This document shows positions 1 through 10,044 of a stretch of 64,000 bases of DNA, piece by piece (within the stretch, counting starts at the first letter, position 1; every line of letters starts with the position of its first letter). Source of the stretch: Streptomyces sp. RB17 (lineage in GTDB: Bacteria > Actinomycetota > Actinomycetes > Streptomycetales > Streptomycetaceae); the NCBI RefSeq assembly GCF_009604455.1, contig NZ_WEGL01000013.1, positions 62,001-126,000 of the forward strand, read 5' to 3'. The notes under the pieces are model-generated. The model did no database searches, was not told the DNA's origin, and saw nothing but the letters and a program-made list of their open reading frames with translations. The position numbers and the translations under genes are program-made.

Positions 1-288
1 ATCCTCCCGCTGTACGACTTCGAGCCGTCGGCGGAGGACGTCCTCGACGCCCTGCTGCCGCGCTACGTGGAGAGCCGTATCTACAACGCGCTGCTCCAGT
101 CGGCCGCTTCGAAGCACGCCGCCACGCGGCGCGCGATGAAGTCGGCCACCGACAACGCGGGCGAGCTCATCGAGACGCTCTCCCGTCTTGCCAACGCGGC
201 CCGCCAGGCCGAAATCACCCAGGAAATCAGCGAGATCGTCGGTGGCGCGAGCGCCCTGGCCGACGCGACCGCGGGGAGTGACCGATAA
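1..288 (+). CDS. atpG: ATP synthase F1 gamma subunit, C-terminal end (partial)
   Basis: Only the last 95 codons are present; the frame is already open at base 1. The visible part is the long C-terminal helix of the gamma subunit, the central rotor stalk turning inside the alpha3beta3 head. The recognisable family end is ESRIYNALLQSAASKHAAT followed by an RRAMKSATDNAGE-type stretch near residues 22-50 of the fragment. The stop TAA overlaps the atpD start by one base (TAATG), so the two are translationally coupled, as expected for the conserved atp operon. Identification rests on the terminal signature and on atpD and atpC following in order. Confidence 0.95.
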   Translation: MLPLYDFEPSAEDVLDALLPRYVESRIYNALLQSAASKHAATRRAMKSATDNAGELIETLSRLANAARQAEITQEISEIVGGASALADATAGSDR

Positions 289-1724
289 TGACCACCACTG
301 TTGAGACCGCGACGGCTACGGGCCGCGTCGCCCGGGTCATCGGCCCGGTCGTCGACGTGGAGTTCCCCGTCGACGCGATGCCGGAAATCTACAACGCCCT
401 TCACGTCGAGGTCTCCGACCCGGCGAACGCGGGCGAGAAGAAGACGCTGACCCTGGAGGTCGCCCAGCACCTGGGCGACGGCCTGGTCCGCACCATCTCC
501 ATGCAGCCGACCGACGGTCTGGTCCGCCAGGCCCCGGTGACCGACACGGGCGCCTCCATCTCCGTGCCGGTCGGCGACTTCACCAAGGGCAAGGTGTTCA
601 ACACCCTCGGTGAGGTGCTGAACGTCGACGAGACCTACGACGGCGAGCGCTGGCCGATCCACCGCAAGGCCCCGAACTTCGACGAGCTCGAGTCCAAGAC
701 CGAGATGTTCGAGACGGGCGTCAAGGTCATCGACCTGCTCACCCCGTACGTCAAGGGCGGCAAGATCGGCCTGTTCGGCGGCGCCGGTGTCGGCAAGACG
801 GTGCTCATCCAGGAGATGATCTACCGTGTCGCCAACAACCACGACGGTGTCTCCGTGTTCGCCGGTGTCGGTGAGCGCACCCGTGAGGGCAACGACCTGA
901 TCGAGGAGATGTCGGACTCCGGCGTCATCGACAAGACCGCCCTGGTCTTCGGTCAGATGGACGAGCCCCCGGGCACCCGTCTGCGCGTCGCGCTGGCCGG
1001 CCTGACCATGGCCGAGTACTTCCGTGACGTCCAGAAGCAGGACGTGCTGTTCTTCATCGACAACATCTTCCGCTTCACGCAGGCCGGTTCCGAGGTCTCC
1101 ACCCTGCTCGGCCGTATGCCGTCCGCGGTGGGTTACCAGCCGAACCTGGCCGACGAGATGGGCCTCCTGCAGGAGCGCATCACCTCGACCCGCGGTCACT
1201 CGATCACCTCGATGCAGGCGATCTACGTCCCCGCCGACGACCTGACCGACCCGGCCCCGGCGACCACCTTCGCCCACCTCGACGCGACGACGGTTCTGTC
1301 CCGTCCGATCTCCGAGAAGGGCATCTACCCGGCCGTGGACCCGCTGGACTCCACGTCCCGGATCCTGGACCCGCGTTACATCTCCGCGGACCACTACAAC
1401 GCCGCCATGCGCGTGAAGACGGTCCTGCAGAAGTACAAGGACCTCCAGGACATCATCGCGATCCTCGGTATCGACGAGCTCGGCGAGGAGGACAAGCTCG
1501 TCGTCCACCGTGCCCGTCGCGTGGAGCGCTTCCTGTCCCAGAACACCCACGTCGCCAAGCAGTTCACCGGCGTCGACGGGTCGGACGTGCCGCTGGACGA
1601 GTCGATCGCCGCGTTCAACGCGATCATCGACGGTGAGTACGACCACTTCCCGGAGCAGGCGTTCTTCATGTGTGGTGGCCTGGAGGACCTCAAGGCCAAC
1701 GCCAAGGAGCTGGGCGTCTCCTGA
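288..1724 (+). CDS. atpD: ATP synthase F1 beta subunit
   Basis: Catalytic beta subunit of the F1Fo ATP synthase; it makes ATP from ADP and phosphate on the cytoplasmic side of the membrane. The protein has 478 residues, the normal family length. It has an N-terminal beta-barrel domain (about 12-85), Walker A GGAGVGKT at about 164-171, the GERTREGNDL segment just after 195, Walker B VLFFIDNIFRF near 252-262, and the C-terminal helical domain. The ATG overlaps the atpG stop. A GC-rich hairpin follows the stop, before atpC. Confidence 0.99.
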   Translation: MTTTVETATATGRVARVIGPVVDVEFPVDAMPEIYNALHVEVSDPANAGEKKTLTLEVAQHLGDGLVRTISMQPTDGLVRQAPVTDTGASISVPVGDFTKGKVFNTLGEVLNVDETYDGERWPIHRKAPNFDELESKTEMFETGVKVIDLLTPYVKGGKIGLFGGAGVGKTVLIQEMIYRVANNHDGVSVFAGVGERTREGNDLIEEMSDSGVIDKTALVFGQMDEPPGTRLRVALAGLTMAEYFRDVQKQDVLFFIDNIFRFTQAGSEVSTLLGRMPSAVGYQPNLADEMGLLQERITSTRGHSITSMQAIYVPADDLTDPAPATTFAHLDATTVLSRPISEKGIYPAVDPLDSTSRILDPRYISADHYNAAMRVKTVLQKYKDLQDIIAILGIDELGEEDKLVVHRARRVERFLSQNTHVAKQFTGVDGSDVPLDESIAAFNAIIDGEYDHFPEQAFFMCGGLEDLKANAKELGVS

Positions 1725-1743
1725 ACTCCCTGAGTTCATGTGA

Positions 1744-1766
1744 GGGGGCGGGTGCGTCCCGCCCCC
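1744..1766 (+). terminator. Intercistronic hairpin between atpD and atpC
   Basis: Perfect 9-bp stem (GGGGGCGGG paired with CCCGCCCCC) around a 5-nt loop, 20 bases after the atpD stop and about 70 bases before the atpC start. No U-run follows, and atpC belongs to the same operon. It is therefore more likely a partial attenuator or an mRNA-stability element than a full terminator. Confidence 0.55.
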
Positions 1767-1836
1767 TCCGTCACGCCCACTAGAATTGACCCCAACACCC
1801 GGCGCCCCTGCCGGGTGGTGACCCGAGGAGCCACCC

Positions 1837-2211
1837 TTGGCTGCTGAGCTGCACGTCGAGCTGGTCGCCGCCGACCGCCAGGTCTGGTCCGGCGAGGCCA
1901 CCCTGGTCGTCGCGCGCACCACGTCCGGCGACATCGGCGTCATGCCCGGTCACCAGCCGCTGCTCGGTGTGCTGGAGTCGGGCCCGGTGACCATCCGTAC
2001 GAGTGACGGTGGAACGGTCGTCGCCGCGGTGCACGGCGGTTTCGTCTCGTTCGCGGACAACAAGCTGTCCTTGCTGGCGGAGATCGCCGAGCTGTCGGAC
2101 GAGATCGATGTCCAGCGCACGGAGCGGGACCTGGAGCGCGCGAAGGCGGAGGGCGACGCCGCCGCCGAGCGCCGCGCGGACGTCCGCCTGCGTGCGGCGG
2201 CGGCCCGCTGA
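1837..2211 (+). CDS. atpC: ATP synthase F1 epsilon subunit
   Basis: Epsilon subunit (124 residues), which couples the gamma rotor to the c-ring and can inhibit ATP hydrolysis. The N-terminal beta-sandwich begins with AAELHVELVAADRQVWSGEA and contains GDIGVMPGHQPLLG near residues 29-42. A short charged helical C-terminus (ERDLERAKAEGDAAAERR) follows. The start is TTG: GAGGAG at 1825-1830 lies six bases upstream, and the family N-terminus begins exactly there. It is the last gene of the atp operon, closed by the strong hairpin downstream. Confidence 0.96.
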   Translation: MAAELHVELVAADRQVWSGEATLVVARTTSGDIGVMPGHQPLLGVLESGPVTIRTSDGGTVVAAVHGGFVSFADNKLSLLAEIAELSDEIDVQRTERDLERAKAEGDAAAERRADVRLRAAAAR

Positions 2212-2236
2212 CGCCAAGCGCTGTGCGGTGATGTGA

Positions 2237-2278
2237 CTCAGCCGCGGCTGGGACCTTCGGGTCCCAGCCGCGGCTGAG
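2237..2278 (+). terminator. Terminator of the atp operon
   Basis: Perfect 19-bp inverted repeat with a TTCG tetraloop (2256-2259), starting 25 bases after the atpC stop. It is one of the most stable hairpins in the window. The T-rich GTTTTTTCC tract just downstream (about 2290-2300) supports intrinsic termination. Confidence 0.85.
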
Positions 2279-2334
2279 GTAGATGTGGGTGTTTTTTCCG
2301 TTCCATTACCTAGGAGACGAGGAGGTCGGTGCCG

Positions 2335-2781
2335 ATGGTCCTCGCTCTGACTGTGTGCGGGATCGTGATCGCGCTCGTGGTGGTGGGACTGTTCCTGTTC
2401 GGGCTGCGCCGCAGACTCATCCAGCGCTCCGGCGGCACCTTCGACTGTTCCCTGCGCTGGGACGTGGCCGAGAAACCGGACGCCAACGGCAAGGGCTGGT
2501 CCTACGGCGTCGCCCGCTACAACGGCGACCGCATCGAGTGGTACCGCGTCTTCTCCTACGCTTTCCGCCCGCGCCGCACCCTGGAGCGCGCCCAGATCGA
2601 GGTGGCCGGCCGCCGGCTTCCCGAGGGCGAGGAGGAACTGGCACTGCTCTCCGACGCGGTGGTCCTCGCCTGTACACATCGGGGCACGCGCCTCGAACTC
2701 GCCATGAGCGAAGACGCGCTGACCGGATTCCTCGCGTGGCTGGAGGCAGCCCCGCCCGGACAGCGAGTGAATGTGGCGTAG
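2335..2781 (+). CDS. DUF2550 single-pass membrane protein
   Basis: Conserved actinobacterial protein of unknown function (148 residues from this start), usually found just after atpC. One N-terminal transmembrane helix (about residues 2-24, VLALTVCGIVIALVVVGLFL) is followed by a basic stretch (GLRRRLIQRSGG) and a cytoplasmic domain rich in Trp and Arg. I chose the ATG at 2335 over the in-frame GTG at 2329. GGAGG at 2321-2325 lies 9 bases from the ATG but only 3 from the GTG. The stop codon lies inside a 12-bp inverted repeat shared with the convergent chitinase gene. Confidence 0.85.
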   Translation: MVLALTVCGIVIALVVVGLFLFGLRRRLIQRSGGTFDCSLRWDVAEKPDANGKGWSYGVARYNGDRIEWYRVFSYAFRPRRTLERAQIEVAGRRLPEGEEELALLSDAVVLACTHRGTRLELAMSEDALTGFLAWLEAAPPGQRVNVA

Positions 2782-2829
2782 CCACATTCACTCTCCCCCA
2801 GACGAAGCCGAGGGGGAGCGAATGTGGCT
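2766..2829. terminator. Bidirectional terminator region with alternative hairpins
   Basis: A 9-base word occurs three times: GAATGTGGC (2769-2777), its complement GCCACATTC (2781-2789), and GAATGTGGC again (2820-2828). The first two form a 12-bp perfect stem with a GTA loop (2766-2792). The last two form a longer bulged stem that also pairs CTCCCCC (2793-2799) with GGGGGAG (2812-2818). The two folds exclude each other. The element lies between two convergent genes. Confidence 0.7.
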
Positions 2830-2848
2830 GTGAGCGGAGTTCGCTCGC

Positions 2849-4669
<1,821 letters not shown>

Positions 4670-4755
4670 GCTGCGCCTCCTCGTTATGGGGTTGTGGGTT
4701 GGGGGTGTCAGGGGCATGACTGAGCCTTCACGCCCACGGTGCTGCGAGAGTAGAA

Positions 4756-4788
4756 AGGTCTGGACCACAGGTCAATAGGTCTGGACCA
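4756..4788 (-). promoter_or_regulatory. Chitinase promoter direct repeats / DasR-like sites
   Basis: The 12-mer TGGTCCAGACCT (minus strand) occurs twice without mismatch, at 4756-4767 and 4777-4788, 87-119 bases upstream of the chitinase start. Each copy contains the near-palindrome GGTCCAGACC. Paired 12-bp repeats of this form are known from Streptomyces chitinase promoters, and they resemble the binding element of the GlcNAc-responsive repressor DasR. The start of the response-regulator gene lies on the other side, but that gene points away, so the element serves the chitinase. Confidence 0.8.
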
Positions 4789-4806
4789 ATTCTCCGGCGG
4801 TTGCCC

Positions 4807-5457
4807 CTAGATCCCCAACTCCTGTGCCAGTACCGCCGCTTGGACCCGGCTGCGCAGCTCCAGCTTGGCCAGCATCCGGCTGACGTGCGTCTTCACCGTG
4901 CCCTCCGCCATCCCCAGCCGCTCGGCGATCCCCGCGTTCGACAGCCCCTGCCCGACGCAGGACAACACCTCGCGCTCGCGCCGGGTCAGCGCGTCCAGCA
5001 CCGCAGGATCGGCCTTCGCCTCGCGCACCGGGCCCGCCGCGAACTCGGCGATCAGGCGCCGCGTGACAGCCGGCGCGACGATCCCCTCCCCGTCCGCCAC
5101 CGTACGCACAGCCGCCAACAGGTCCCTGGCCTCTGTGCTCTTCAGCAGGAACCCGGCCGCCCCGGCCCGCAAGGCCCCGAAGACGTACTCATCCAGGTCG
5201 AAGGTGGTCAGCACGAGGACGTCCGCGAGCCCTTCGGCGACGATCTGCCGGGTCGCCGACACCCCGTCCAGACCCGGCATCTGCACGTCCATCAGCACCA
5301 CGTCCGGCCTGATCTGCCGGGCCAGCTCCACCGCCCGTCCACCGTCCGCCGCCTCGCCGGCCACCTCGATGTCGGGCGCGCTGCGCAGGATCAGGACGAG
5401 TCCGGCGCGGACGGCGGACTGGTCCTCGGCGACGAGCACACGAACGGTCCGGTTCAT
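4807..5457 (-). CDS. NarL/FixJ-family response regulator
   Basis: Cytoplasmic transcription factor of 216 residues. The N-terminal receiver domain (about 1-120) carries VLVAEDQ with the acidic pocket, the phospho-acceptor Asp in PDVVLMDVQMPGLDG (near 55), and the conserved Lys in LLKST. A LuxR-type helix-turn-helix (about 148-205, LTRREREVLSCVGQGLSNAGIA) forms the C-terminus. It overlaps the end of the kinase gene by four bases (ATGA), so the pair is one operon. The target is unknown; the chitinase downstream on the same strand is a candidate by proximity only. Confidence 0.93.
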   Translation of the reverse strand: MNRTVRVLVAEDQSAVRAGLVLILRSAPDIEVAGEAADGGRAVELARQIRPDVVLMDVQMPGLDGVSATRQIVAEGLADVLVLTTFDLDEYVFGALRAGAAGFLLKSTEARDLLAAVRTVADGEGIVAPAVTRRLIAEFAAGPVREAKADPAVLDALTRREREVLSCVGQGLSNAGIAERLGMAEGTVKTHVSRMLAKLELRSRVQAAVLAQELGI

Positions 5458-6626
5458 GGAGAGGCTCCTTCGGTCAGCGGAAGGCCGGCGCGTACGGTCC
5501 ACCGGCCGGCCTCGGGACCGGCCGCGAAGGTGCCGCCGAGCAGCGTCACCCGCTCCCGCATCCCGATGAGCCCGGAACCCGAGCCGGGGGCGCGGGAGGT
5601 GTCGCCGGGCCGGTAGGGGCTGGTGACCTGGATGTGCAGGGTGCCCCCGGCCTGCCGCAGGGCGACCCGGACGGGCCCCGGCGCCGCGTGCTTGAGCGCG
5701 TTGGTCAGCGACTCCTGCACGATCCGGTAGGCGGCCAGCTCCACCGGCGCGGGCACCCGGCCGTGACCCGCCTCCAGGCGGACGTCCAGGCCGCCCGCGC
5801 GGGCGCCCTCGACCAGAGCGGCCAGACCGTCGAGCGTCGGCGTGGCGGCCGGCTCCAGGTCGCCGCCGCTGTCCCGCAGGATGCCGATCAGCCGGCGCAT
5901 CTCGGCCAGCCCGTCCACGCTGTTCTCCCGGATCACGCGCAGCGCGTCCCGGGAGGTCCGCGGATCGTCCAGGGACAGCGCGGCCGTGGAGTGGATGGCG
6001 ATGGCGGACAGCCGGCCCGCCACCATGTCATGCAACTCCCGTGCCACCCGGGCCCGCTCGGCGGTCACCGCCTGGGTGCGGTCCATCTCGGCGAGCAGTG
6101 CGGTCTGTTCGGCGCGCAGCCGGGCGGCCTCGGCGGCGTCACGGTGGTCGCGCACCACCCAGCCGGTCGCGGCGGGTGCCAGCGCGACCACGCCGATGCC
6201 CACACCGATCAGCAGCGCCGCCGGGTCGCGCCACAGCGCGGCCGGAACGACCCCGCCGAGCACCGTCAGCAGCCCGGTGATCCAGGGGATGCGGCGGGCT
6301 GAGGACGGAGTGCCGTACAGGACGGCCGCGTACATCAGGTCGGTGTACAGCACGACGGTGGCGATGTTGCCGACCGTCACCGTGTCCGCCGCCAGCGCGA
6401 GCGTGCCGGCCAGCAGGCCGAGGCGGGGCCGGATGCGGCGCAGTGGCTCGCACGCGGCCGTCACCGCCAGCGGCACCAGTGGGGCCCACGGCGCCGCCCA
6501 CAGCACGACCGGGGCCGAGGGCACGCGCGGATGGAGCCCGAGTGCCCACAGCAGCACCCCGCCGAGCAGCCCGCCCACGGCGATCCGCACGTCGTCGCGG
6601 TGGGGGCGGGGAAGTGCGAGGGCCAT
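5454..6626 (-). CDS. NarX/DesK-type membrane sensor histidine kinase
   Basis: About 390 residues. The N-terminal half is a bundle of about five or six transmembrane helices with almost no extracellular domain, which suggests sensing within or near the membrane. A HisKA_3 dimerisation segment follows (ERARVARELHDMVAGRLSAI, His near 210), then a HATPase_c domain with GSGSGLIGMRERVTLLGG near the end. It is the partner of the response regulator that overlaps its stop. The start is uncertain: the ATG at 6626 has only a weak ribosome site, and an in-frame GTG exists at 6674. Confidence 0.9.
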   Translation of the reverse strand: MALALPRPHRDDVRIAVGGLLGGVLLWALGLHPRVPSAPVVLWAAPWAPLVPLAVTAACEPLRRIRPRLGLLAGTLALAADTVTVGNIATVVLYTDLMYAAVLYGTPSSARRIPWITGLLTVLGGVVPAALWRDPAALLIGVGIGVVALAPAATGWVVRDHRDAAEAARLRAEQTALLAEMDRTQAVTAERARVARELHDMVAGRLSAIAIHSTAALSLDDPRTSRDALRVIRENSVDGLAEMRRLIGILRDSGGDLEPAATPTLDGLAALVEGARAGGLDVRLEAGHGRVPAPVELAAYRIVQESLTNALKHAAPGPVRVALRQAGGTLHIQVTSPYRPGDTSRAPGSGSGLIGMRERVTLLGGTFAAGPEAGRWTVRAGLPLTEGASP

Positions 6627-6778
6627 GACCCCATCCAACACGGCCCACGGTCGCCCCGCTTGCTCCCTGGGCACGGTCCTGGACTGCGACTTTCGCTTAC
6701 CTCCGGTTTCGACCGCGCCGACGACGATCCGCGCCCTCGCCGCCGGGAGCCTTGACGGGTGAGCGAGGGGAGCGAATC

Positions 6779-7351
6779 GTGATCGTCGGGTTGATCATCG
6801 CCTGCGAGGTGGCGTTCTGGGTGCTGCTGGCGGCCGGCCTGGCCGTGCGGTACCTGCTGAAAAGGCGCCGTACGAGCGTGGTGTTGCTGCTGTGCGAGCC
6901 CCTGCTGGAACTGGTGCTGTTCGTCGTGACCGCGATCGACCTGAAGCACGGCGTCGAACCCGACTGGCGGCACGGACTGGCCGCCGTCTACATCGGCTTC
7001 ACGGTCGGACTCGGCCACTCCACCATCACGTGGGCGGACGCCTGGGTGGCCCACCGGTTCGCGGGCGGCCCCCGCCCGGTCAAGCCCCCGCGGTACGGCA
7101 CGGCACGCGCCGTCCACGAGTGGAAGGTCGCGGGCCGCTGGATCCTCGCCTGCGCGGTCGGCCTCGCGCTGCTCCAGGCCGCCGCCTGGTACGTCGGCGA
7201 CGGCCGCGACACCGGTCCGCTGCGGGCCTGGCAGTTGCGGCTGCTCGTGGTCCTCGCCGTCAACCTGGTCATCGCCGTCAGCTACACGGTGTTCCCGAAA
7301 CGGGAGCCGGCCGGACGGCGCCCTCGGCGCGAGTTCCAGCGCCGCCCCTGA
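6779..7351 (+). CDS. Multi-pass membrane protein of unknown function
   Basis: About 190 residues with four to five predicted transmembrane segments: residues 2-22 (IVGLIIACEVAFWVLLAAG), about 33-55, 70-90, 125-145 and 155-172. The C-terminal tail is very basic (PKREPAGRRPRREFQRRP). I recognise no enzymatic motif. GAGGGGAG at 6764-6771 fits the GTG at 6779 better than the TTG further upstream at 6752. It stands between two two-component systems on the opposite and same strands; nothing in the sequence ties it to either. Confidence 0.75.
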   Translation: MIVGLIIACEVAFWVLLAAGLAVRYLLKRRRTSVVLLLCEPLLELVLFVVTAIDLKHGVEPDWRHGLAAVYIGFTVGLGHSTITWADAWVAHRFAGGPRPVKPPRYGTARAVHEWKVAGRWILACAVGLALLQAAAWYVGDGRDTGPLRAWQLRLLVVLAVNLVIAVSYTVFPKREPAGRRPRREFQRRP

Positions 7352-7419
7352 TCCGCCCGACGCCACTGCCGCGGGTCCGGTGAAGGGCCGTACGCTGACC
7401 CGGCGATGAGGGGAGTGAC

Positions 7420-8124
7420 ATGACGGACACGGCGGGCTCCGGCGCGGTGCTGGTCGTCGACGACGACGCGGCGATCCGGCGCTCGCTGGAGCGCGGACTC
7501 AGGCTGAGCGGCTTCGCGGTGCGGACCGCCGCCGACGGTCCCGAGGCGCTGACGGCGGTCCGGGACGCGCCGCCCGACGTGCTGGTGCTCGACGTGTCGA
7601 TGCCCGGCATGAGCGGCATCGAGGTGTGCACCCGGCTGCGTGACGAGGGCCGGGACCTGCCCGTCCTGATGCTGTCCGCGCTGGACGAGACCGCCGACCG
7701 GATAGCCGGGCTCCAGGCGGGCGGCGACGACTACCTGGTGAAACCGTTCGCCCTGCAGGAACTGGTGCTGCGGCTGCGCGCCCTGCTGCGCCGCCGTCCG
7801 CCCACGGGCCACGCGCACCTGCGGGTCGCGGGCCTGGTGATCGACCCGGCCGCCCGCACCGCCGAGCGGGACGGCCGCCCCCTCGACCTCACCCGGCGCG
7901 AGTTCGAGCTGCTGGAGGTGCTCGCCCGCAACGCCGGACTGGTCCTCACCCGCGACCAGCTCCTGGAACGGGTGTGGGGTTACGACGTCGACGTGCGCAC
8001 GGACGCCGTCGACACCTTCGTCAGCTATCTGCGGCGCAAACTGGAGGCGGACGGCGGCGGCCGGCTGATCCACACCGTACGGGGCGTCGGCTTCGTGCTC
8101 AGGGAACGGCGGGACACGCCGTGA
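7420..8124 (+). CDS. OmpR/PhoB-family response regulator
   Basis: 234 residues. The receiver domain (about 10-122) has VLVVDDDAA, the phospho-acceptor Asp in DVLVLDVSMPGMSG (near 56) and the Lys of DDYLVKPFA (near 106). A winged-helix effector domain (about 135-230) contains the typical LTRREFELLEVLARN and VDTFVSYLRRKLE. The ATG is preceded by GAGGGGAG. The stop overlaps the GTG of the sensor kinase gene by four bases, so the two are coupled. Two small exported proteins follow and may be its targets. Confidence 0.95.
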   Translation: MTDTAGSGAVLVVDDDAAIRRSLERGLRLSGFAVRTAADGPEALTAVRDAPPDVLVLDVSMPGMSGIEVCTRLRDEGRDLPVLMLSALDETADRIAGLQAGGDDYLVKPFALQELVLRLRALLRRRPPTGHAHLRVAGLVIDPAARTAERDGRPLDLTRREFELLEVLARNAGLVLTRDQLLERVWGYDVDVRTDAVDTFVSYLRRKLEADGGGRLIHTVRGVGFVLRERRDTP

Positions 8125-9584
8125 GACTCTCCACCCGTGTCGGTCTCGCCGTCGGCTGCACCGTCCCGCTGCTCGTGCTCGCCGCCGGCGGGCTGCTGCT
8201 GCACCTGGTCGCCCGCGATCTGCACCGCGCCGAGGACCAGCATCTGCGGCAGCGCGCGGTGGCCGTCGCCCCTCAGGCCCGGGCCCTGCTGCGGGCCACG
8301 GCGAACGGCAGGCCCAAGGCCGCGGACACCCGGGAACGGCAGCTGTTCAGCGCCGCGCTCGACGTCGGCGTACGCGTCGTCGGACCGGGCGCGGACTTCA
8401 GCGGCGGACCTCAGCCCGGCCCGTCCGTGGCCCTGCCCCAGAGGTCCTCCGGCTTCGTCACCGTCCGCGACGGCGCCCGCGGCTGGCGGGCCCTGGCCCG
8501 GCCCCTGAAGGGCCCCACCGCCTCCGGCACGCTGTGGGTGTTCTCGCCCGACACCGCCGACCGCACCCAACTCCGCCTCGTCCGGCGCCGGGTGATCCTC
8601 AGCGCCGTACTCGCCGCACCCCTGTCCGGGCTGCTCGCCTGGGGTCTGGCCGCCGGTGCGAGCGCGCCGCTCACCCGCCTCACCCGCCGTACCGCCGGCC
8701 TCGACCCGCGCACCAGCACGGCCCGGATCCCGGAGGAGCGGACCGGAGTGCGGGAGGTGGACGAGCTGGCCGCCACGGTGCGGACCGTGCTCGCCCGCTA
8801 CGACGAGCAGGCCGCCCGCACCGCCGAGGCCCTCGACACCGCCCGGTCCTTCTCCTCCGCCGCCGCGCACGAACTGCGCACCCCGCTGATGAGCATGGGC
8901 ACCAACCTGGACATCCTCGCCGACCACCCCGACCTGCCCGACCCCGACCGCACCGAGGTGCTCGGCGACCTGCGCCGCGAGCACGCCCGGCTGCAGGGCC
9001 TGCTGGTGATGCTGCGCGAGCTGGGACGCGGGGACCTGGTGGAGGCGGAGGCGTTCCGGGACGTCGACCTGTCCGAGGTCGCCGACGCGGCCGTCGCCGA
9101 GGCCCGCCGCCGCGCCCCGGACGCCGACATCGCCCTGGACGCGGCACCCGGTCTCCGCGTGCACGGCTGGGAACCGGGTCTCAGGCTGCTGCTCGACAAT
9201 CTGCTCGGCAACGCCCTCGCCCACGGCCGGGACGCGGCGGGCCGGGCACGGGTGCGGGTCGGGGTGCGCGGCGCCGCCGATCACGTCCGCATCACCGTCG
9301 ACGACCACGGGCCCGGCGTGCCGCCCGCCGCCCGCGCCCGGATCTTCGAGCGGTTCCAGCGGGGCCCGGACAGCGCGGGCTCCGGGCTCGGCCTCACCCT
9401 GGTCGCCCAGCAGGCGGCACTGCACCGGGGGCGCGTCACCGTGAGCGAGGGGCCGGACGGCACCGGGGCGCGTTTCGAGGTACGGCTGCCGTCGGGCGGC
9501 GCGACCCTGCCCGGCCGCCGGGACTGGCTGATCGGTACAGCCGGGACAAACCGGTCACAGAGTTTCCCCAAAGACCTTTCCTAG
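8121..9584 (+). CDS. Membrane sensor histidine kinase (EnvZ/PhoR class)
   Basis: 487 residues. Two transmembrane helices (about 8-32 and 153-175) flank an extracytoplasmic sensor domain of about 120 residues. A HAMP-like linker, HisKA with AAAHELRTPLMSM (His near 255) and a HATPase_c domain follow, with the N box LLDNLLGNALAHG, the G1 box DDHGPGVP and the G2 box GSGLGLTLV. GTG start overlapping the regulator stop. The ligand cannot be read from the sequence. Confidence 0.94.
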   Translation: MRLSTRVGLAVGCTVPLLVLAAGGLLLHLVARDLHRAEDQHLRQRAVAVAPQARALLRATANGRPKAADTRERQLFSAALDVGVRVVGPGADFSGGPQPGPSVALPQRSSGFVTVRDGARGWRALARPLKGPTASGTLWVFSPDTADRTQLRLVRRRVILSAVLAAPLSGLLAWGLAAGASAPLTRLTRRTAGLDPRTSTARIPEERTGVREVDELAATVRTVLARYDEQAARTAEALDTARSFSSAAAHELRTPLMSMGTNLDILADHPDLPDPDRTEVLGDLRREHARLQGLLVMLRELGRGDLVEAEAFRDVDLSEVADAAVAEARRRAPDADIALDAAPGLRVHGWEPGLRLLLDNLLGNALAHGRDAAGRARVRVGVRGAADHVRITVDDHGPGVPPAARARIFERFQRGPDSAGSGLGLTLVAQQAALHRGRVTVSEGPDGTGARFEVRLPSGGATLPGRRDWLIGTAGTNRSQSFPKDLS

Positions 9585-9639
9585 CCTCCGTTGCGTCGGA
9601 CGGACGACGGGCCCGTCCGGAAAGGGAACGGAGACACCG

Positions 9640-10044
9640 ATGAACGCACGTCGAAGGACGCGCACCCTGGTCGCCGGGTGCGCCGTGGCGGCCGTACTGG
9701 CCGGCACCGCCGGAGTGGCCTCGGCCGACAGCAGCACCCCCGCGCCGGGGCCCACCGGGGACGGGGCCCACGCCCTGTGCAAGCGGGTGCCCAAGATCGA
9801 CCGTCGGATCGAGCGGGCCCTGAAGCGGCTGGACGCCGGGCCCGGCACCCGTGGCTCGATCGCCCGCCTGCAGCAGCGTGTGGACAACGCGAAGACCGCG
9901 GGCCACACCCAGATCGCCACCTTCCTCCAGGACCGGCTGGACTTCCGCAAGTCGCTGGTCACGAACCTTCAGAAGCGGCAGAAGGACCTGAACGACGTCC
10001 GGACCTGGTGCCAGGACAACGGTGGCGGGAAGGCGGCGAGCTGA
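9640..10044 (+). CDS. Small exported protein, unknown function
   Basis: 134 residues with a Sec signal peptide (MNARRRTRTLVAGC, hydrophobic core, likely cleavage after GVASA near 30). The mature protein is short, helical and basic, with two cysteines (in HALCKRVPK and RTWCQDNG) that could form one disulphide. GGAG precedes the ATG. The stop overlaps the next start (TGATG). It lies 55 bases after the sensor-kinase gene on the same strand. I recognise no family; a periplasmic-type partner or target of the two-component system is only a guess. Confidence 0.8.
   Translation: MNARRRTRTLVAGCAVAAVLAGTAGVASADSSTPAPGPTGDGAHALCKRVPKIDRRIERALKRLDAGPGTRGSIARLQQRVDNAKTAGHTQIATFLQDRLDFRKSLVTNLQKRQKDLNDVRTWCQDNGGGKAAS

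Noticed and set aside
81..1943. Open frame of 620 codons opposite atpD
   Set aside because: atpD is certain, and overlap with three atp genes in full is implausible.
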